Below are positions 24,454 to 33,405 of a stretch of 64,000 bases of DNA, one piece after another. The position numbers and the translations under genes are program-made. A model generated the notes under the pieces. It worked only from the letters and a program-made list of their open reading frames with translations. It was not told the origin of the DNA and searched no databases. The first letter of the stretch is position 1. Each line of letters begins with the position of its first letter. Source of the DNA: Amaricoccus sp003258405. Its GTDB lineage: Bacteria > Pseudomonadota > Alphaproteobacteria > Rhodobacterales > Rhodobacteraceae. Where the stretch lies: NCBI RefSeq assembly GCF_043226085.1, contig NZ_CP171225.1, positions 2,542,001 through 2,606,000 on the forward strand. The letters are read 5' to 3'.

Positions 24454-25509
24454 ATGAAGAAAGTGACGGAATTGGCCAGCATCGCCGGGGCAATTCTGCT
24501 CGTGTCATGCGCGGCAACGCTTGCTGCTGACGACCATGCGGGCGTCCGGAGAATGTCGGTGGCCTCCGAGGAACGGGACGCTGATCTGGAGGTGATGATC
24601 TGGTACCCCGCCGCTGCGGGCGGCGAGACCGTGACCGTGGGTGAGACCATCTTTTTCGAGGGGACGCCAGCCAGACAGGGTGCGCCGATACGCGAAGGGA
24701 AATTCCCCCTTGTCCTGTTGTCCCACGGGGCAGGCCTGGCAGGTCATGCCGGCGCGATGAGCTGGATCGCGGCACCGCTGGCTCGAGACGGCTTCATCGT
24801 CGTGGCACCCACACATCCCGGAAATACGGGGCGGGACCGTTCGGCCGAAGACACCATGAAGCTTTGGCTGAGACCGTCCGATCTTTCGAAGACGCTCGAC
24901 GCGATCGAGAACGACCCGACGTTTCATCCGCATGTTGCGAGCGATCAGATAGGGGTTCTGGGCCTGTCCATGGGTGGCAATTCCGCGCTTTCCATGGCTG
25001 GAGCCAGGCTCGATCCCGAGCTTTTCGCGAGCTATTGCGACACCGACGACCTCAATGCGTCCCTTTGCGAGTGGGTGCGCCTGAGCGGCGTCGATCTCCA
25101 CGCGCTGGACAAGGAGGCCGCCGGACGAGACAACAGGGACCTCCGGGTCCGGTTCGCCATGGCCATCGACCCGGCACCGGCAGATATCTTCGCCCCTGCA
25201 TCCTTCGCTGACGTCTCGATTCCGGTTTCCATCGTGAACCTGGGCGAGGCGTCCGAGATTCCAGAGACCATTCAGGCCTCAGGGATCGCGGACGCGATTC
25301 CTGGCGCAACCTACCACGTGATCAAGGCTGCCAGTCACGCTTCGATGTTCCCGGAATGCAAGCCGAACGCGGCCGAAATTGCCGTTGAGGAAGGCATCGA
25401 GGATCCGATCTGTACTGATGGCACCGGCACCTCCCGGGAAGCGATCCATGCTGAAATCCTCGGACTGACCATTGCCGCTTTTCGCAATGCAATTGGTTCT
25501 GCGGACTGA
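24454..25509 (+). CDS. Exported alpha/beta hydrolase (dienelactone hydrolase / PAF-acetylhydrolase-like)
   Basis: 351 residues. The N-terminus carries a signal sequence with a possible lipobox (LLVSC, Cys19), so the product may be a lipoprotein or secreted. The hydrolase features are LVLLSHGAGLAGHAG (oxyanion loop), nucleophile serine in LGLSMGGNSA, and a late His in IKAASHASMFPEC. The N-terminal SEERDADLEVMIWYPA block is typical of the predicted dienelactone hydrolase family (COG4188). AGGAG precedes the ATG. The substrate is unknown; it may be an ester or lactone. It stands alone between hchA-luxR and the dipeptidase operon. Confidence 0.85.
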   Translation: MKKVTELASIAGAILLVSCAATLAADDHAGVRRMSVASEERDADLEVMIWYPAAAGGETVTVGETIFFEGTPARQGAPIREGKFPLVLLSHGAGLAGHAGAMSWIAAPLARDGFIVVAPTHPGNTGRDRSAEDTMKLWLRPSDLSKTLDAIENDPTFHPHVASDQIGVLGLSMGGNSALSMAGARLDPELFASYCDTDDLNASLCEWVRLSGVDLHALDKEAAGRDNRDLRVRFAMAIDPAPADIFAPASFADVSIPVSIVNLGEASEIPETIQASGIADAIPGATYHVIKAASHASMFPECKPNAAEIAVEEGIEDPICTDGTGTSREAIHAEILGLTIAAFRNAIGSAD

Positions 25510-25690
25510 ATGCCCGAGGGGCGGCCCGGTGCCCAAACGCCCGGATGCAGCGCGGCGCCGGAACGGGTGCGCGCCGCACAGAGCCGCCACCAGCCGAGGG
25601 CGGGCCGGCCCGAAGGCGACGTCGCGCAGCATCAGTCGTCTCGCGCAGGTCAACGACGCGGGCGATGCCGCCGTCCGGTGCGGTGGGAGC

Positions 25691-25726
25691 AAGCCAGCAA
25701 CGGGAGGCGGCCTCTGTCGCTGGCTT
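25691..25726. terminator. Possible bidirectional terminator hairpin
   Basis: The perfect 8-bp inverted repeat AAGCCAGC/GCTGGCTT (25691-25698 and 25719-25726) lies between the convergent hydrolase and dipeptidase genes. No T run is present, so function as a terminator is uncertain. Confidence 0.4.
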
Positions 25727-25734
25727 AGGTGTCG

Positions 25735-26745
25735 TCACGCGGCGTCGAGCTTCGAGCCGCTGTCTTTCCAGACTTCGGAGAGAAGGTTCAGCCAGTTCCG
25801 GCCCAGCACCTTCTCGATACGGGCCTCGGACCAGCCGGCCGCGGACATTGCGTCGGCGATGTTCGGGAAGTCGCTGATCTTCCGAAGGCCGGCGGGATTC
25901 ACGATCTCACCGAATTTGGTCAGGCGGCGGCCAAAGCCCTTGTCGTGGGTGATCCAGTCGAAGAACGGCCCGTCGTAGCCTTGGGTGAAGTCGGTGCCGA
26001 TCCCCACGGCGTCCTCGCCCACCAGGTTGATCACGTAGTCCATGGCCGAGATATAGTCGGCCACCGTGGCCTCTATGCCCTTGGCGAGGAACGGCGGGAA
26101 CATGGTGACGCCGACGAAGCCGCCCTTGTCCACGATATAGCGGAGTTCCTCGTCGGACTTGTTGCGTGGATGCGCCTTCAGCCCCGAGGGCAGGCAGTGC
26201 GAATAGGCCACCGGCACGCTGGAGCAGTCGATGACATCGCGCGAGGTCACCGGGCCGACATGGCTGAGATCGCACAGCATGCCGACACGGTTCATCTCGG
26301 CGACGACTTCGCGGCCGAAATCCGACAGTCCGCCATCGCGGCTCTCGTAGCAGCCGCTGCCGACCCAGTTCTGTGTGTTGTAGGTCATCTGCGCGATGCC
26401 GACCCCGAGGGTCTTGAGGATCTGGACATAGCCGATCTTGTCCTCGAAGGCCGAGGTGTTCTGCATGCCGAGCACGATCGCTGTCTTGCCGGCTGCCTTG
26501 GCGGCGTGGATATCGGCCACGCTTTCGGCCTTGACGATGTGCTCCGAGAACTCCCGGAACCAGCCGTTCCACGCAACGAGGTTGGCCACCGTATCGGTGA
26601 AGTTCTCCCAGACGCTGCAGGTGCAGTTCGCGGCGGTGAGGCCCGATTGCTGCATCTCGCGGAACAGCGCGCCGCTCCAGTTCGAGATGATGAGGCCGTC
26701 GATAACGACTGCGTCCTCGTAGATCGTGCTGGCACTATCTTTCAT
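25735..26745 (-). CDS. M19 (renal-type) dipeptidase family protein with altered metal site
   Basis: 336 residues. The TIM-barrel M19 pattern is visible: VIDGLIISNW at the N-terminus, GIAQMTYNTQNWVGSGC, MLCDLSHVGPVTSRDVID, VPVAYSHCLPSG, and AVGIGTDFTQGYDG. In classical members the N-terminal motif is D-G-H-N-D and supplies two zinc ligands; here it is DGLII, and the bridging Glu region reads GMQNTS. Only the two His of SHVG and YSHC remain. The same pattern is known to me from the PA5396-type proteins next to dimethylglycine genes in Pseudomonas. It is the third gene of the MHS transporter/DUF5943 operon, so it probably acts in catabolism of an imported small molecule. Confidence 0.88.
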   Translation of the reverse strand: MKDSASTIYEDAVVIDGLIISNWSGALFREMQQSGLTAANCTCSVWENFTDTVANLVAWNGWFREFSEHIVKAESVADIHAAKAAGKTAIVLGMQNTSAFEDKIGYVQILKTLGVGIAQMTYNTQNWVGSGCYESRDGGLSDFGREVVAEMNRVGMLCDLSHVGPVTSRDVIDCSSVPVAYSHCLPSGLKAHPRNKSDEELRYIVDKGGFVGVTMFPPFLAKGIEATVADYISAMDYVINLVGEDAVGIGTDFTQGYDGPFFDWITHDKGFGRRLTKFGEIVNPAGLRKISDFPNIADAMSAAGWSEARIEKVLGRNWLNLLSEVWKDSGSKLDAA

Positions 26746-26797
26746 GATGGTCTCCGGTGATGGTGTGGATGTTCTGGGGGCCGGGCGGGCGCGGTCA

Positions 26798-27328
26798 TCA
26801 GGCCGGCTGGCCCGTGACCTCGAACCGGCATTCCGGCGCCCCCGTGGCGGCGCAGGCGGTCTCGCGGCAGGTGATGGGACCGGGCGGGATGCCCTGCGCG
26901 TCGCAGAGGAACTGCATCGCGCCGATCAGGAAGCCGTCGAACATGTAGCAGGTGCTGGACCCGGCCTTGTCGCCCGCTTCAAGGACATAGATCGAATCCT
27001 TCAGCACGATCGTTGCGGTCAGGGTCTGCAAATCCAGAGCCTCGATCGAGAAGCGGCCCCAGCCACGCTCGGAGAGCCGTTTCAGGTAATGGGCGAAGAT
27101 CTCCTGCGCGGGCAGGCCGAGAAGTTCCGCCTGCTGATGGCACCAGAAGCGCGCCGACTTTGCGCCCGAGCGGCGCAGCATCGCCTCGTAGCCGGGGCGG
27201 CCCAGGGTCTCCTCGATCTCCTTGTGCATGTTCACCATGAAATGGCGCGGGACATAGACCATCGGGAGGCCGTCGGTGCGCCAGATCCCGCTGGCTTCGT
27301 CCACGTCGATCTGAACGGCAGGCTGCAT
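26798..27328 (-). CDS. DUF5943 protein with V4R-like domain
   Basis: 176 residues without signal peptide. The C-terminal half has the V4R (4-vinyl reductase) signature: a helix-strand region ending in CRETACAATGAPECRFEV, where the three cysteines match the metal-binding pattern of that domain. N-terminal features are PMVYVPRHFMVNMHKEIEE and the RSGAKSARFWCHQQ stretch. Close relatives lie beside M19 dipeptidase genes in glycine-betaine/dimethylglycine catabolic loci (PA5397 next to PA5396 in P. aeruginosa). It lies between the MHS transporter and dipeptidase genes, 61 and 52 bases apart, so the three form an operon. Molecular function is unknown. Confidence 0.82.
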   Translation of the reverse strand: MQPAVQIDVDEASGIWRTDGLPMVYVPRHFMVNMHKEIEETLGRPGYEAMLRRSGAKSARFWCHQQAELLGLPAQEIFAHYLKRLSERGWGRFSIEALDLQTLTATIVLKDSIYVLEAGDKAGSSTCYMFDGFLIGAMQFLCDAQGIPPGPITCRETACAATGAPECRFEVTGQPA

Positions 27329-27389
27329 GTCGTTTCTCTCGGTTTGCTGGAAGGGGAATGGCCCCCGGGCGATCGCCGGAGGCCGCAGG

Positions 27390-28745
27390 TCAGCGTGCGG
27401 CCAGGAGGGCGTCCGGCACGATGCCGGGTTCGGGGGCCGCGCTGTCGTTGCCGATGAGCGAGATCCGGGAGGTTTCCCTCAGCGCCAGGCCGCCGATGGC
27501 TGCCAGCGCGGCGATGACCATCATGTAGAAGGCCGGGGCGAGACTGTTGCCGCTCCGGTCGATCAGCCACGTCGCCATCAGGGGCGCCGTGCCGCCGAAG
27601 ATCGTGTAGGAGATGTTGTAGGTGAAGGCCGAGGCGGTGTAGCGGGTCCGGGTCGGGAAGGTCTCGGAGAGCAGCGCCGCGGTGACGACATTGGCCACCA
27701 GAGCCCCGGTCGCCAGCAGCAGCACGCCGGGGATCGCCTTCCACAGCATTCCGGAACTGGCCAGCAGGTAGGCCGGCAGGACCATCACGAAAAGCCAGGT
27801 GCAGACAAGGCGGATGGTGTTGCGTCGCCCGATCCGGTCCGAGAGCGCGCCGGCCAGCGGACAGGCCGCCGCCGAGAAGAACAGCGCGATCATCGTGACC
27901 AGCAGGGCCCGCGGTCGCGAGAAGCCGCCCTCGATCTGCAGGAAGGTCGAGAAATAGGTCGTGAACATGTAGAACGACAGCGCGGTCAGCGAGATGAAGG
28001 CGCCAAGGCGCAGCATCTGGCCGCTCTGGCTTTTCAGCGTTTCGCGCAACGGCGAATGCGCGTGCGGGGTCTCTTCGGCCGCCATCGCCTTGAACGCGGG
28101 CGTCTCTTCCATGCGCCAGCGGAGGTAGAGGCCGACAAGGCCCAGCGGGGCCGCCAGCAGGAACGGAACGCGCCAGCCCCAGCCGGCCATCGCCTCGGCC
28201 GACAGGCCGCTTTCCAGCCCGAAGACCAGGAGCGCGGCAGAGGCGAAGGCCAGGAAGGTCGAGACCGGGATGAAGCTGCCGAACCAACCGCGACGATCAT
28301 GCGGGGCATGCTCCATCACATAGGCGATCGAGCCGGCATACTCCCCGCCGGCCGAGAAGCCCTGAAGGCAGCGCAGCAGCGTCAGCAGGATCGGCGCCGC
28401 CACCCCCCAGGCTGCGTAGCTCGGCAGAAGGCCGATCAGTGTGGTGGAACCGGCCATCATCAGGATCGTCAGCGACAGGACGCCCTTGCGGCCGAGCTTG
28501 TCGCCCAGGATGCCGAAGAAGATGCCGCCCAGGGGGCGCATCGCGAAGGCGACGGCGAAGACCCCGAATGTCTTCAGAAGCCCCAGGCTGACATCGTCGC
28601 CGGGAAAGAACTGACTGGCAATCATGGTCGCCAGAAATCCGTAGACGGCGAAATCGAACCATTCGACGAAATTGCCCATGGCGGCGGCGCTGATGACCTT
28701 TCGCAGCGCCGGACCCGAGGTGTGATCCTGATAAGATGCTGTCAT
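27390..28745 (-). CDS. MFS transporter of the metabolite:H+ symporter (MHS) family
   Basis: 451 residues with twelve predicted membrane helices. MHS hallmarks are AAMGNFVEWFDFAVYGFLA at helix 1, RPLGGIFFGILGDKLGRKG between helices 2 and 3, LRCLQGFSAGGEYAGS at helix 4 and the second-half GALSDRIGRRNTIR loop. Relatives include ProP (proline/betaine) and KgtP (2-oxoglutarate). Within this operon with DUF5943 and an M19-type dipeptidase, a betaine-like or amino-acid-derived substrate is a fair inference. It is divergent from a LysR regulator across 245 bases, the usual layout for a regulator controlling its neighbour. Confidence 0.92.
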   Translation of the reverse strand: MTASYQDHTSGPALRKVISAAAMGNFVEWFDFAVYGFLATMIASQFFPGDDVSLGLLKTFGVFAVAFAMRPLGGIFFGILGDKLGRKGVLSLTILMMAGSTTLIGLLPSYAAWGVAAPILLTLLRCLQGFSAGGEYAGSIAYVMEHAPHDRRGWFGSFIPVSTFLAFASAALLVFGLESGLSAEAMAGWGWRVPFLLAAPLGLVGLYLRWRMEETPAFKAMAAEETPHAHSPLRETLKSQSGQMLRLGAFISLTALSFYMFTTYFSTFLQIEGGFSRPRALLVTMIALFFSAAACPLAGALSDRIGRRNTIRLVCTWLFVMVLPAYLLASSGMLWKAIPGVLLLATGALVANVVTAALLSETFPTRTRYTASAFTYNISYTIFGGTAPLMATWLIDRSGNSLAPAFYMMVIAALAAIGGLALRETSRISLIGNDSAAPEPGIVPDALLAAR

Positions 28746-28990
28746 ATCTGATCCTTTCTGAATTGGAGGCGCCCGTCATGGGCGCATGCCCTGACCCTGG
28801 CCTCGCGATATGTGGGTGCCGGAAAGTGCTCAGATGACGCGGCAAACCGCATCATGGCAGCACTCCCTGTAGGTTTTTTCCGCAGGTTCTTGCGCCGCGA
28901 TCCTCATATGATCAGGCGGATTTGTCTTGATGTGAAATATCGTTTTTCGTCTTATTGATAACAGAGAAGAAATAATCTGGCGTCGGCGAC

Positions 28991-29911
28991 ATGACATTGG
29001 ATCTTCGGCATCTGCGCGCCTTTGCCGTGCTCGGCCGCGAGCTGCATTACCGCCGCGCGGCGGAGAGCCTGCGCGTGGCTCAGCCGGCTCTGACCAAGAC
29101 CATTCAGCAACTCGAGGAACATGTCGGCACGCCCCTGCTGCTGCGCTCGACGCGTCGGGTCGAGCTGACCGAGGCTGGCCGGGTGTTCCTCGCGGAGACC
29201 GCCGATGTCGCCGCCAGGATCGATCGCGCCGTCGAAAAGGCGCGCAAGGCCGCACGTGGCGTCCGCGGCGAGCTGCGCGTGGCCTATACGGACTTCGCGA
29301 TCAACGGCGCGCTGCCGCATTTCCTGCGGGCCTTTACCGAGGCGCATCCCGACATACACCTGGACCTGATCTTCACGCCGACGATCCATCAGAGCGAGGC
29401 CATTCTGCGGCGCCGCGTCGATATCGGATTTCTCTTCGGTCTTTCGGATCAACAGCTCATCGACAGCCTGCGCTTCGACGAGAACGAGTATGTCGTCATG
29501 CTTCCCCTGGATCACCCTCTGGCAGAGCGGGATGATCTGACGCTTGGCGATCTGCGGCGGGAGAAGTTCGTCTTCGGAGCCGGCGACAGCTGGATGATCT
29601 TTCGCAACCAGGTCTTCGCCGAGTGCTCGGCCCGCGGCTTTCTGCCCGAGATCTCGCTGGAGGCGACCAACAGCGACGGCATCTTCGGGCTGGTGATCGC
29701 GGGGGCGGGCATCGCGATCTATTCGAGTGCCATCGGCAACCTGCCACGTCAGGGAATTGCGGTCCGGAACCTCGTGGACATGCCCGCCAAGCTGCCGATC
29801 ACGGCGGTCTGGGAAAGAAGCAACGGCTCGAAGGAACTGGCGGACTTTCTCAGGTTTCTTCGCAGATACCGGCCTTTGAACAATCCCTCGGCCCGCAACG
29901 GCGGGGCTTAG
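28991..29911 (+). CDS. LysR family regulator (divergent from the MHS transporter operon)
   Basis: 306 residues. N-terminal winged helix-turn-helix: LRHLRAFAVLGRELHYRRAA, SLRVAQPALTKTIQQLEEHV, TPLLLRSTRRVELTEAG. The effector domain (about 92-300) has LRVAYTDFAINGALPHFL and the usual second lobe with DHPLAERDDLTLGDL. Length is standard. LysR proteins normally repress themselves and activate the divergent operon in response to a pathway compound, so this probably controls the MHS transporter, DUF5943 and dipeptidase genes. Confidence 0.93.
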   Translation: MTLDLRHLRAFAVLGRELHYRRAAESLRVAQPALTKTIQQLEEHVGTPLLLRSTRRVELTEAGRVFLAETADVAARIDRAVEKARKAARGVRGELRVAYTDFAINGALPHFLRAFTEAHPDIHLDLIFTPTIHQSEAILRRRVDIGFLFGLSDQQLIDSLRFDENEYVVMLPLDHPLAERDDLTLGDLRREKFVFGAGDSWMIFRNQVFAECSARGFLPEISLEATNSDGIFGLVIAGAGIAIYSSAIGNLPRQGIAVRNLVDMPAKLPITAVWERSNGSKELADFLRFLRRYRPLNNPSARNGGA

Positions 29912-30435
29912 CTCATGGTGAGACGACGTGTCCCGCATCGGGGCGGTTTTCGCTTCAGGATCCTCACCGTGCCATTTGCGAAGTGAAATCCGGACCGCGT
30001 GTTTTCCATGAGTGCGCAAAGCCGAAAGGACAAATTCGCCTGCTCGCGGCACCGGACTATCGACAAGCAGAGGCCTCGGCCCTTTCCTTCGGCGGTCTGG
30101 CTGCCTCGCGCGGCGGTGGACCGGCCTTGCGCGATGATCGAGATGCTGCCCGTCGGTCTCCCGGAAGGATACCACGCGGCCGCCTCATGGCGGCCGCTGC
30201 GGCGACGGTCCGAACCGAGCCCGGAGCGGATGCCGACTCAGCCCGAGGCCTGCGGGACAGGCGATCGCCAAACCCCGATGCGATCGTGCGGCGATTAAGG
30301 TGCTGCGAGGATTGAAAATAAAAGACCTTACAAGCAAGAAAAACTGATCGTTGAAAATAAAACATTAAAGAAGTATTATCTTAAATTTAATCGGCGGAAT
30401 AAATAACCTCACAAATCTCTGATGGAGTTTTGGCG
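29912..30435. other. Intergenic region before the lectin-like gene, with a G+C-rich hairpin
   Basis: About 520 bases. Frames of up to 100 codons exist but none shows a domain or codon bias, so no gene is called. At 30176-30197 a perfect 9-bp stem (arms GCGGCCGCC/GGCGGCCGC, loop TCAT) may be a terminator-like structure. From about 30304 to 30420 the sequence is strongly A+T-rich, with two copies of TTGAAAATAAAA (about 30312 and 30351); this should be the promoter region of the lectin-like gene. Confidence 0.5.
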
Positions 30436-31485
30436 ATGAGTGTTGCCCGCAACATCAATGGTGCTCTGGAAATATTTGCGCGCGGCAGCGATAATGCGCT
30501 GTGGCACAAATGGCAAGTTCCCAATGGGTGGTCGGATTGGCATTCGCTGGGTGGAGACCTGCGTGGAGGTCCGGCGGTCGGCATCCATGCCGGCGGTGGT
30601 CTGGAAGTCTTCTCTGTCGCCTCGGATGGGGCATTGTGGCACATCTGGCAGCAGGCCGGTGGATGGAGCGAATGGGAATCCCTGGGCGGCAATCTGACGG
30701 GCAGTGCGACAGTCGCAATCAATCATGATCGCCGGTTGGAGGTCTTCGCTCAGGCCCAGGATGGAACTCTCTGGCATATCTGGCAGCTCGCCTCGTTCCG
30801 GCAGTGGTCCAATTGGGCGCCGATGAACGTCGCCGTTGTCGGAAATCCTGCGGTTGGCCGTGATACGGCTGAAAGCGGGCTTCGGCTGTTCGTAAGGGGT
30901 CGCGATCGCACCCTACTTTACGCGCATCAGCTCACTCCGTCCATCAGCGACAGGTGGTCCGACTTCAGGCGGCTTACCGGGCCTGCCACGACGGATGCGT
31001 CCGTGGCGATCAGCACCGACGGACGAATGGAAGTCTTCTTCGCAGGGGACGCGGGCGCGATGCGCCATATATGGCAGACCCACCTCGCGACGCATGACTG
31101 GTCTTCGCCCGGAAACTTTGCGGGCATCCTCGATGCACGGCCTGCCGCGATCAAGAACCAGGACGGTCGCATCGAGATCGTGCACATCGGCCGCGATTCC
31201 CGGATCTACAACGCCTGGCAGACCGCGCCGAACAATGGATTTGAAGGTTGGCATGCGCGCGAGGTGAATGGAGTCGGCGGATTTCCGGTGATCGCGATGA
31301 ATGCTGACGGACGACTGGAAGTCTTCGCGATCGGCGGAGGCAATGTCCTTCACATGTGGCAGGAACGCCCCTCGGCCGGTCCCTGGCACAAGGGAAACCT
31401 GGGCGGACAAACCCTTGGCGGCCTTGGACGCGGCATGCTCGAACTTGGCCGCTGTTCCCTTTGGGAAGCCTATTTCTACTCGTAG
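30436..31485 (+). CDS. PLL-like (tectonin-type) beta-propeller lectin
   Basis: 349 residues made of about seven repeats of roughly 45-50 residues. Each has the form G-x-L-E-V-F-x-x-x-x-D-G-x-L-W-H-x-W-Q (for example LEIFARGSDNALWHKWQ, LEVFSVASDGALWHIWQ, LEVFAQAQDGTLWHIWQ, MEVFFAGDAGAMRHIWQ, LEVFAIGGGNVLHMWQE). This is the DUF346 repeat of the PLL family of fucose-binding seven-bladed propeller lectins from Photorhabdus. No signal peptide is present, and no enzymatic domain is fused; a 25-residue tail ends WEAYFYS. The ATG at 30436 has GGAG 8 bases upstream. It is a single gene in the accessory block and could serve attachment or host interaction (inference). Confidence 0.85.
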   Translation: MSVARNINGALEIFARGSDNALWHKWQVPNGWSDWHSLGGDLRGGPAVGIHAGGGLEVFSVASDGALWHIWQQAGGWSEWESLGGNLTGSATVAINHDRRLEVFAQAQDGTLWHIWQLASFRQWSNWAPMNVAVVGNPAVGRDTAESGLRLFVRGRDRTLLYAHQLTPSISDRWSDFRRLTGPATTDASVAISTDGRMEVFFAGDAGAMRHIWQTHLATHDWSSPGNFAGILDARPAAIKNQDGRIEIVHIGRDSRIYNAWQTAPNNGFEGWHAREVNGVGGFPVIAMNADGRLEVFAIGGGNVLHMWQERPSAGPWHKGNLGGQTLGGLGRGMLELGRCSLWEAYFYS

Positions 31486-31625
31486 CGACCGTCCTCCACT
31501 GACGACACCGACGGGGCGGGAACCGCTCCAGGCCCGTTGCCGAACGCAGACAGCAAGGGGGCATATCCGCCCGGCGTGGGTTGCCTGCCGGCTCCGGGCC
31601 GAGCCGTGGGCTTCCGTTCCGGTGG

Positions 31626-32546
31626 TCAGGACGCGCTGGCGGTGTCCTTGCTGGCTGCGGGGGGCGCCGAGCCGAAGGTTGATTTCGCGAAGCTGATGAA
31701 ATGGGAGAGCCTGAGCGGCATGTAGCGGTCGCGGTGGTAGAGAAGCGACATCGGCTGGTCCGGCAGATCCCAGTCGGGCAGCAGGCGCTCCAGAGCCCCG
31801 CTTCGCAGACTCTCCTGCACCAGCACTTCGGGCAGCATCGCAATGCCCATGCCGGCCTCGGCGGCGCGGCGCACGGCATGGCCCGAATTGACGGTGATCG
31901 TGGCCTCCGGCTGCCATTCCCGGCGCTGATCCCCCCTGGCGAACCGCCACGGGCGGCGCCCGGTTCGGGAGAAGAGGATGGCCCGGAAGCGTTTCAGATC
32001 GGCGGGATCGCGCGGCGGGGAAACCGCGGCCAGATAGTCCGGCGCGGCACAGAGCGCCATGCGATAGGGGGCGAGACGGGTTTGCAGCAGCGTGCTGTCC
32101 TCGAGCCGCCCGATCCGGAACGCCAGGTCGATGCCGCCCGCGATCAGATCCTCGTTGGCGTCGGACAGCACGAGGTCGATCTCGACCTCCGGCGCCAGCT
32201 CCGAAAATGACCTGAGCGCGGGCATCAGCGCCTCGGCGCCGAAACTGACCGGCGCCGCGATCCTGAGGAGCCCCTGCGGCCGCAGTTTCTGGTCGCTGGC
32301 CGCGCCTTCGGAGCGCGCGACCAGTTCGAGAATGTCGCGACACTGATCGAGATAGGCAGCGCCGAACTCGGTGAGGGTGTGCTGGCGGGTCGTCCGGTTC
32401 AGCAGCCGCGATTGCAGATGGTCTTCCAGCGCGGAAATCCTCTGACCCACCAGGGCGCTTGTCACATTCAACCGGCGCGCGGCGGCGCTCATCGATCCGG
32501 ACTGAACGACCTCGACGAAGGTGCGCATGGCCAGGAAGAGATTCAT
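31626..32546 (-). CDS. LysR family regulator (divergent from the SDR gene)
   Basis: 306 residues. Helix-turn-helix region: FVEVVQSGSMSAAARRLNV, SALVGQRISALEDHLQ, SRLLNRTTRQHTLTEFG. The effector domain begins LLRIAAPVSFGAEALMP and is of the CrgA/AaeR-like group, in which these regulators often control SDR or quinone-related genes. It is divergent from the SDR/carboxymuconolactone-decarboxylase pair with 103 bases between, which contain a palindrome suitable as operator. Confidence 0.93.
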   Translation of the reverse strand: MNLFLAMRTFVEVVQSGSMSAAARRLNVTSALVGQRISALEDHLQSRLLNRTTRQHTLTEFGAAYLDQCRDILELVARSEGAASDQKLRPQGLLRIAAPVSFGAEALMPALRSFSELAPEVEIDLVLSDANEDLIAGGIDLAFRIGRLEDSTLLQTRLAPYRMALCAAPDYLAAVSPPRDPADLKRFRAILFSRTGRRPWRFARGDQRREWQPEATITVNSGHAVRRAAEAGMGIAMLPEVLVQESLRSGALERLLPDWDLPDQPMSLLYHRDRYMPLRLSHFISFAKSTFGSAPPAASKDTASAS

Positions 32547-32572
32547 TTGAAAGTTTTCCTTTTGAAATATCC

Positions 32573-32588
32573 AATTCGTATTCGAATT
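32573..32588. promoter_or_regulatory. Palindromic candidate LysR operator
   Basis: AATTCG-TATT-CGAATT is a perfect 6+6 palindrome with a 4-base centre. It lies between the divergent LysR and SDR genes, 27 bases upstream of the LysR ATG and about 60 upstream of the SDR start. It contains a T-N11-A arrangement as in LysR boxes. Confidence 0.5.
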
Positions 32589-32649
32589 ATCGCAGCATGA
32601 CTATCTCGTTACGGTCGGTGCCAGAGCAAATGGAGCGAGAGGGTTCAAG

Positions 32650-33405
32650 GTGAAGCGATTTGAGAACCGCACGGTTCTGGTGACAGGGGCGGGGAGCGGC
32701 ATGGGCCGTGCCGTGGCCCTGCGGCTGGCAGAGGAGGGCGCGGCGGTTGCGCTCTGGGGGCGGCGGGTGGCATTGCTGGACAGGGTGGCCGACGAGATCG
32801 CGGCCGCGGGCGGGCGGGCCCTGGCGCAAGGCTGCGATATCGCGAGCCCCGGGGACATCGCCGGCAATCTGGAGGCGCTGATCGCGGAATTCGGCGCCCT
32901 GCATGCGGTCTTTGCCAATGCCGGGCACCTGGGTGACTTCAAGCCCCTGCGGGAAACCGGGCCGGCGGATTTCGATGCGCTGATCCGGATCAACATGCTC
33001 GGCACGCAGCAGACGATTGCCCAGAGCCTGCCGCGCATGGCCGGCGGCGCCGTTCTGGTCAATGCCTCCTGGACGGTGGGCGCAGTGATGCCCGGCGCGG
33101 GAGCCTATGCGGCGAGCAAGGCGGCGCTGACGGCGATGATGCGCACCTGGGCGGTGGAGGAAGGCCCGCGGGGCAACCGCATCAACGCGATCAGCCCCGG
33201 CATCATCCTGACCCGGATGGCCGACGATGCGCTCGATCCCGCGATTTCGGCCCGGCTGGCGGACCACACCCCCCTGCGCCGCAACGGGCGCTCCGAGGAT
33301 GTGGCGGGCACCGCGGCCTGGCTCCTGTCGGAGGACGCTGCCTTCGTCACAGGACAGGACATCATCGTGGATGGCGGCTTCACGCTCGGAGGGGCGCTGC
33401 GATGA
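32650..33405 (+). CDS. Short-chain dehydrogenase/reductase (SDR)
   Basis: 251 residues; a classical SDR. The cofactor motif is TGAGSGMGRA and the NAG motif appears as FANAGHLGD. The catalytic residues are Ser in LVNASWTVG and Tyr/Lys in YAASKAAL (Y-x3-K). The C-terminal end VTGQDIIVDGGFTLGG is standard. The start is GTG at 32650, giving MKRFENRTVLVTG with GAGAGGG upstream. It is the first gene of a pair with a carboxymuconolactone-decarboxylase-type protein (ATGA overlap). Substrate unknown; the divergent LysR gene probably controls the pair. Confidence 0.93.
   Translation: MKRFENRTVLVTGAGSGMGRAVALRLAEEGAAVALWGRRVALLDRVADEIAAAGGRALAQGCDIASPGDIAGNLEALIAEFGALHAVFANAGHLGDFKPLRETGPADFDALIRINMLGTQQTIAQSLPRMAGGAVLVNASWTVGAVMPGAGAYAASKAALTAMMRTWAVEEGPRGNRINAISPGIILTRMADDALDPAISARLADHTPLRRNGRSEDVAGTAAWLLSEDAAFVTGQDIIVDGGFTLGGALR

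Noticed and set aside
25510..25734. Possible gene remnant between hydrolase and dipeptidase
   Set aside because: Frames exist on both strands but none shows a motif; only the 8-bp hairpin was kept.
29999..30298. 99-codon frame between the LysR and lectin-like genes
   Set aside because: Arg/Pro-rich translation without domain, poor start context, and competing frames on both strands.
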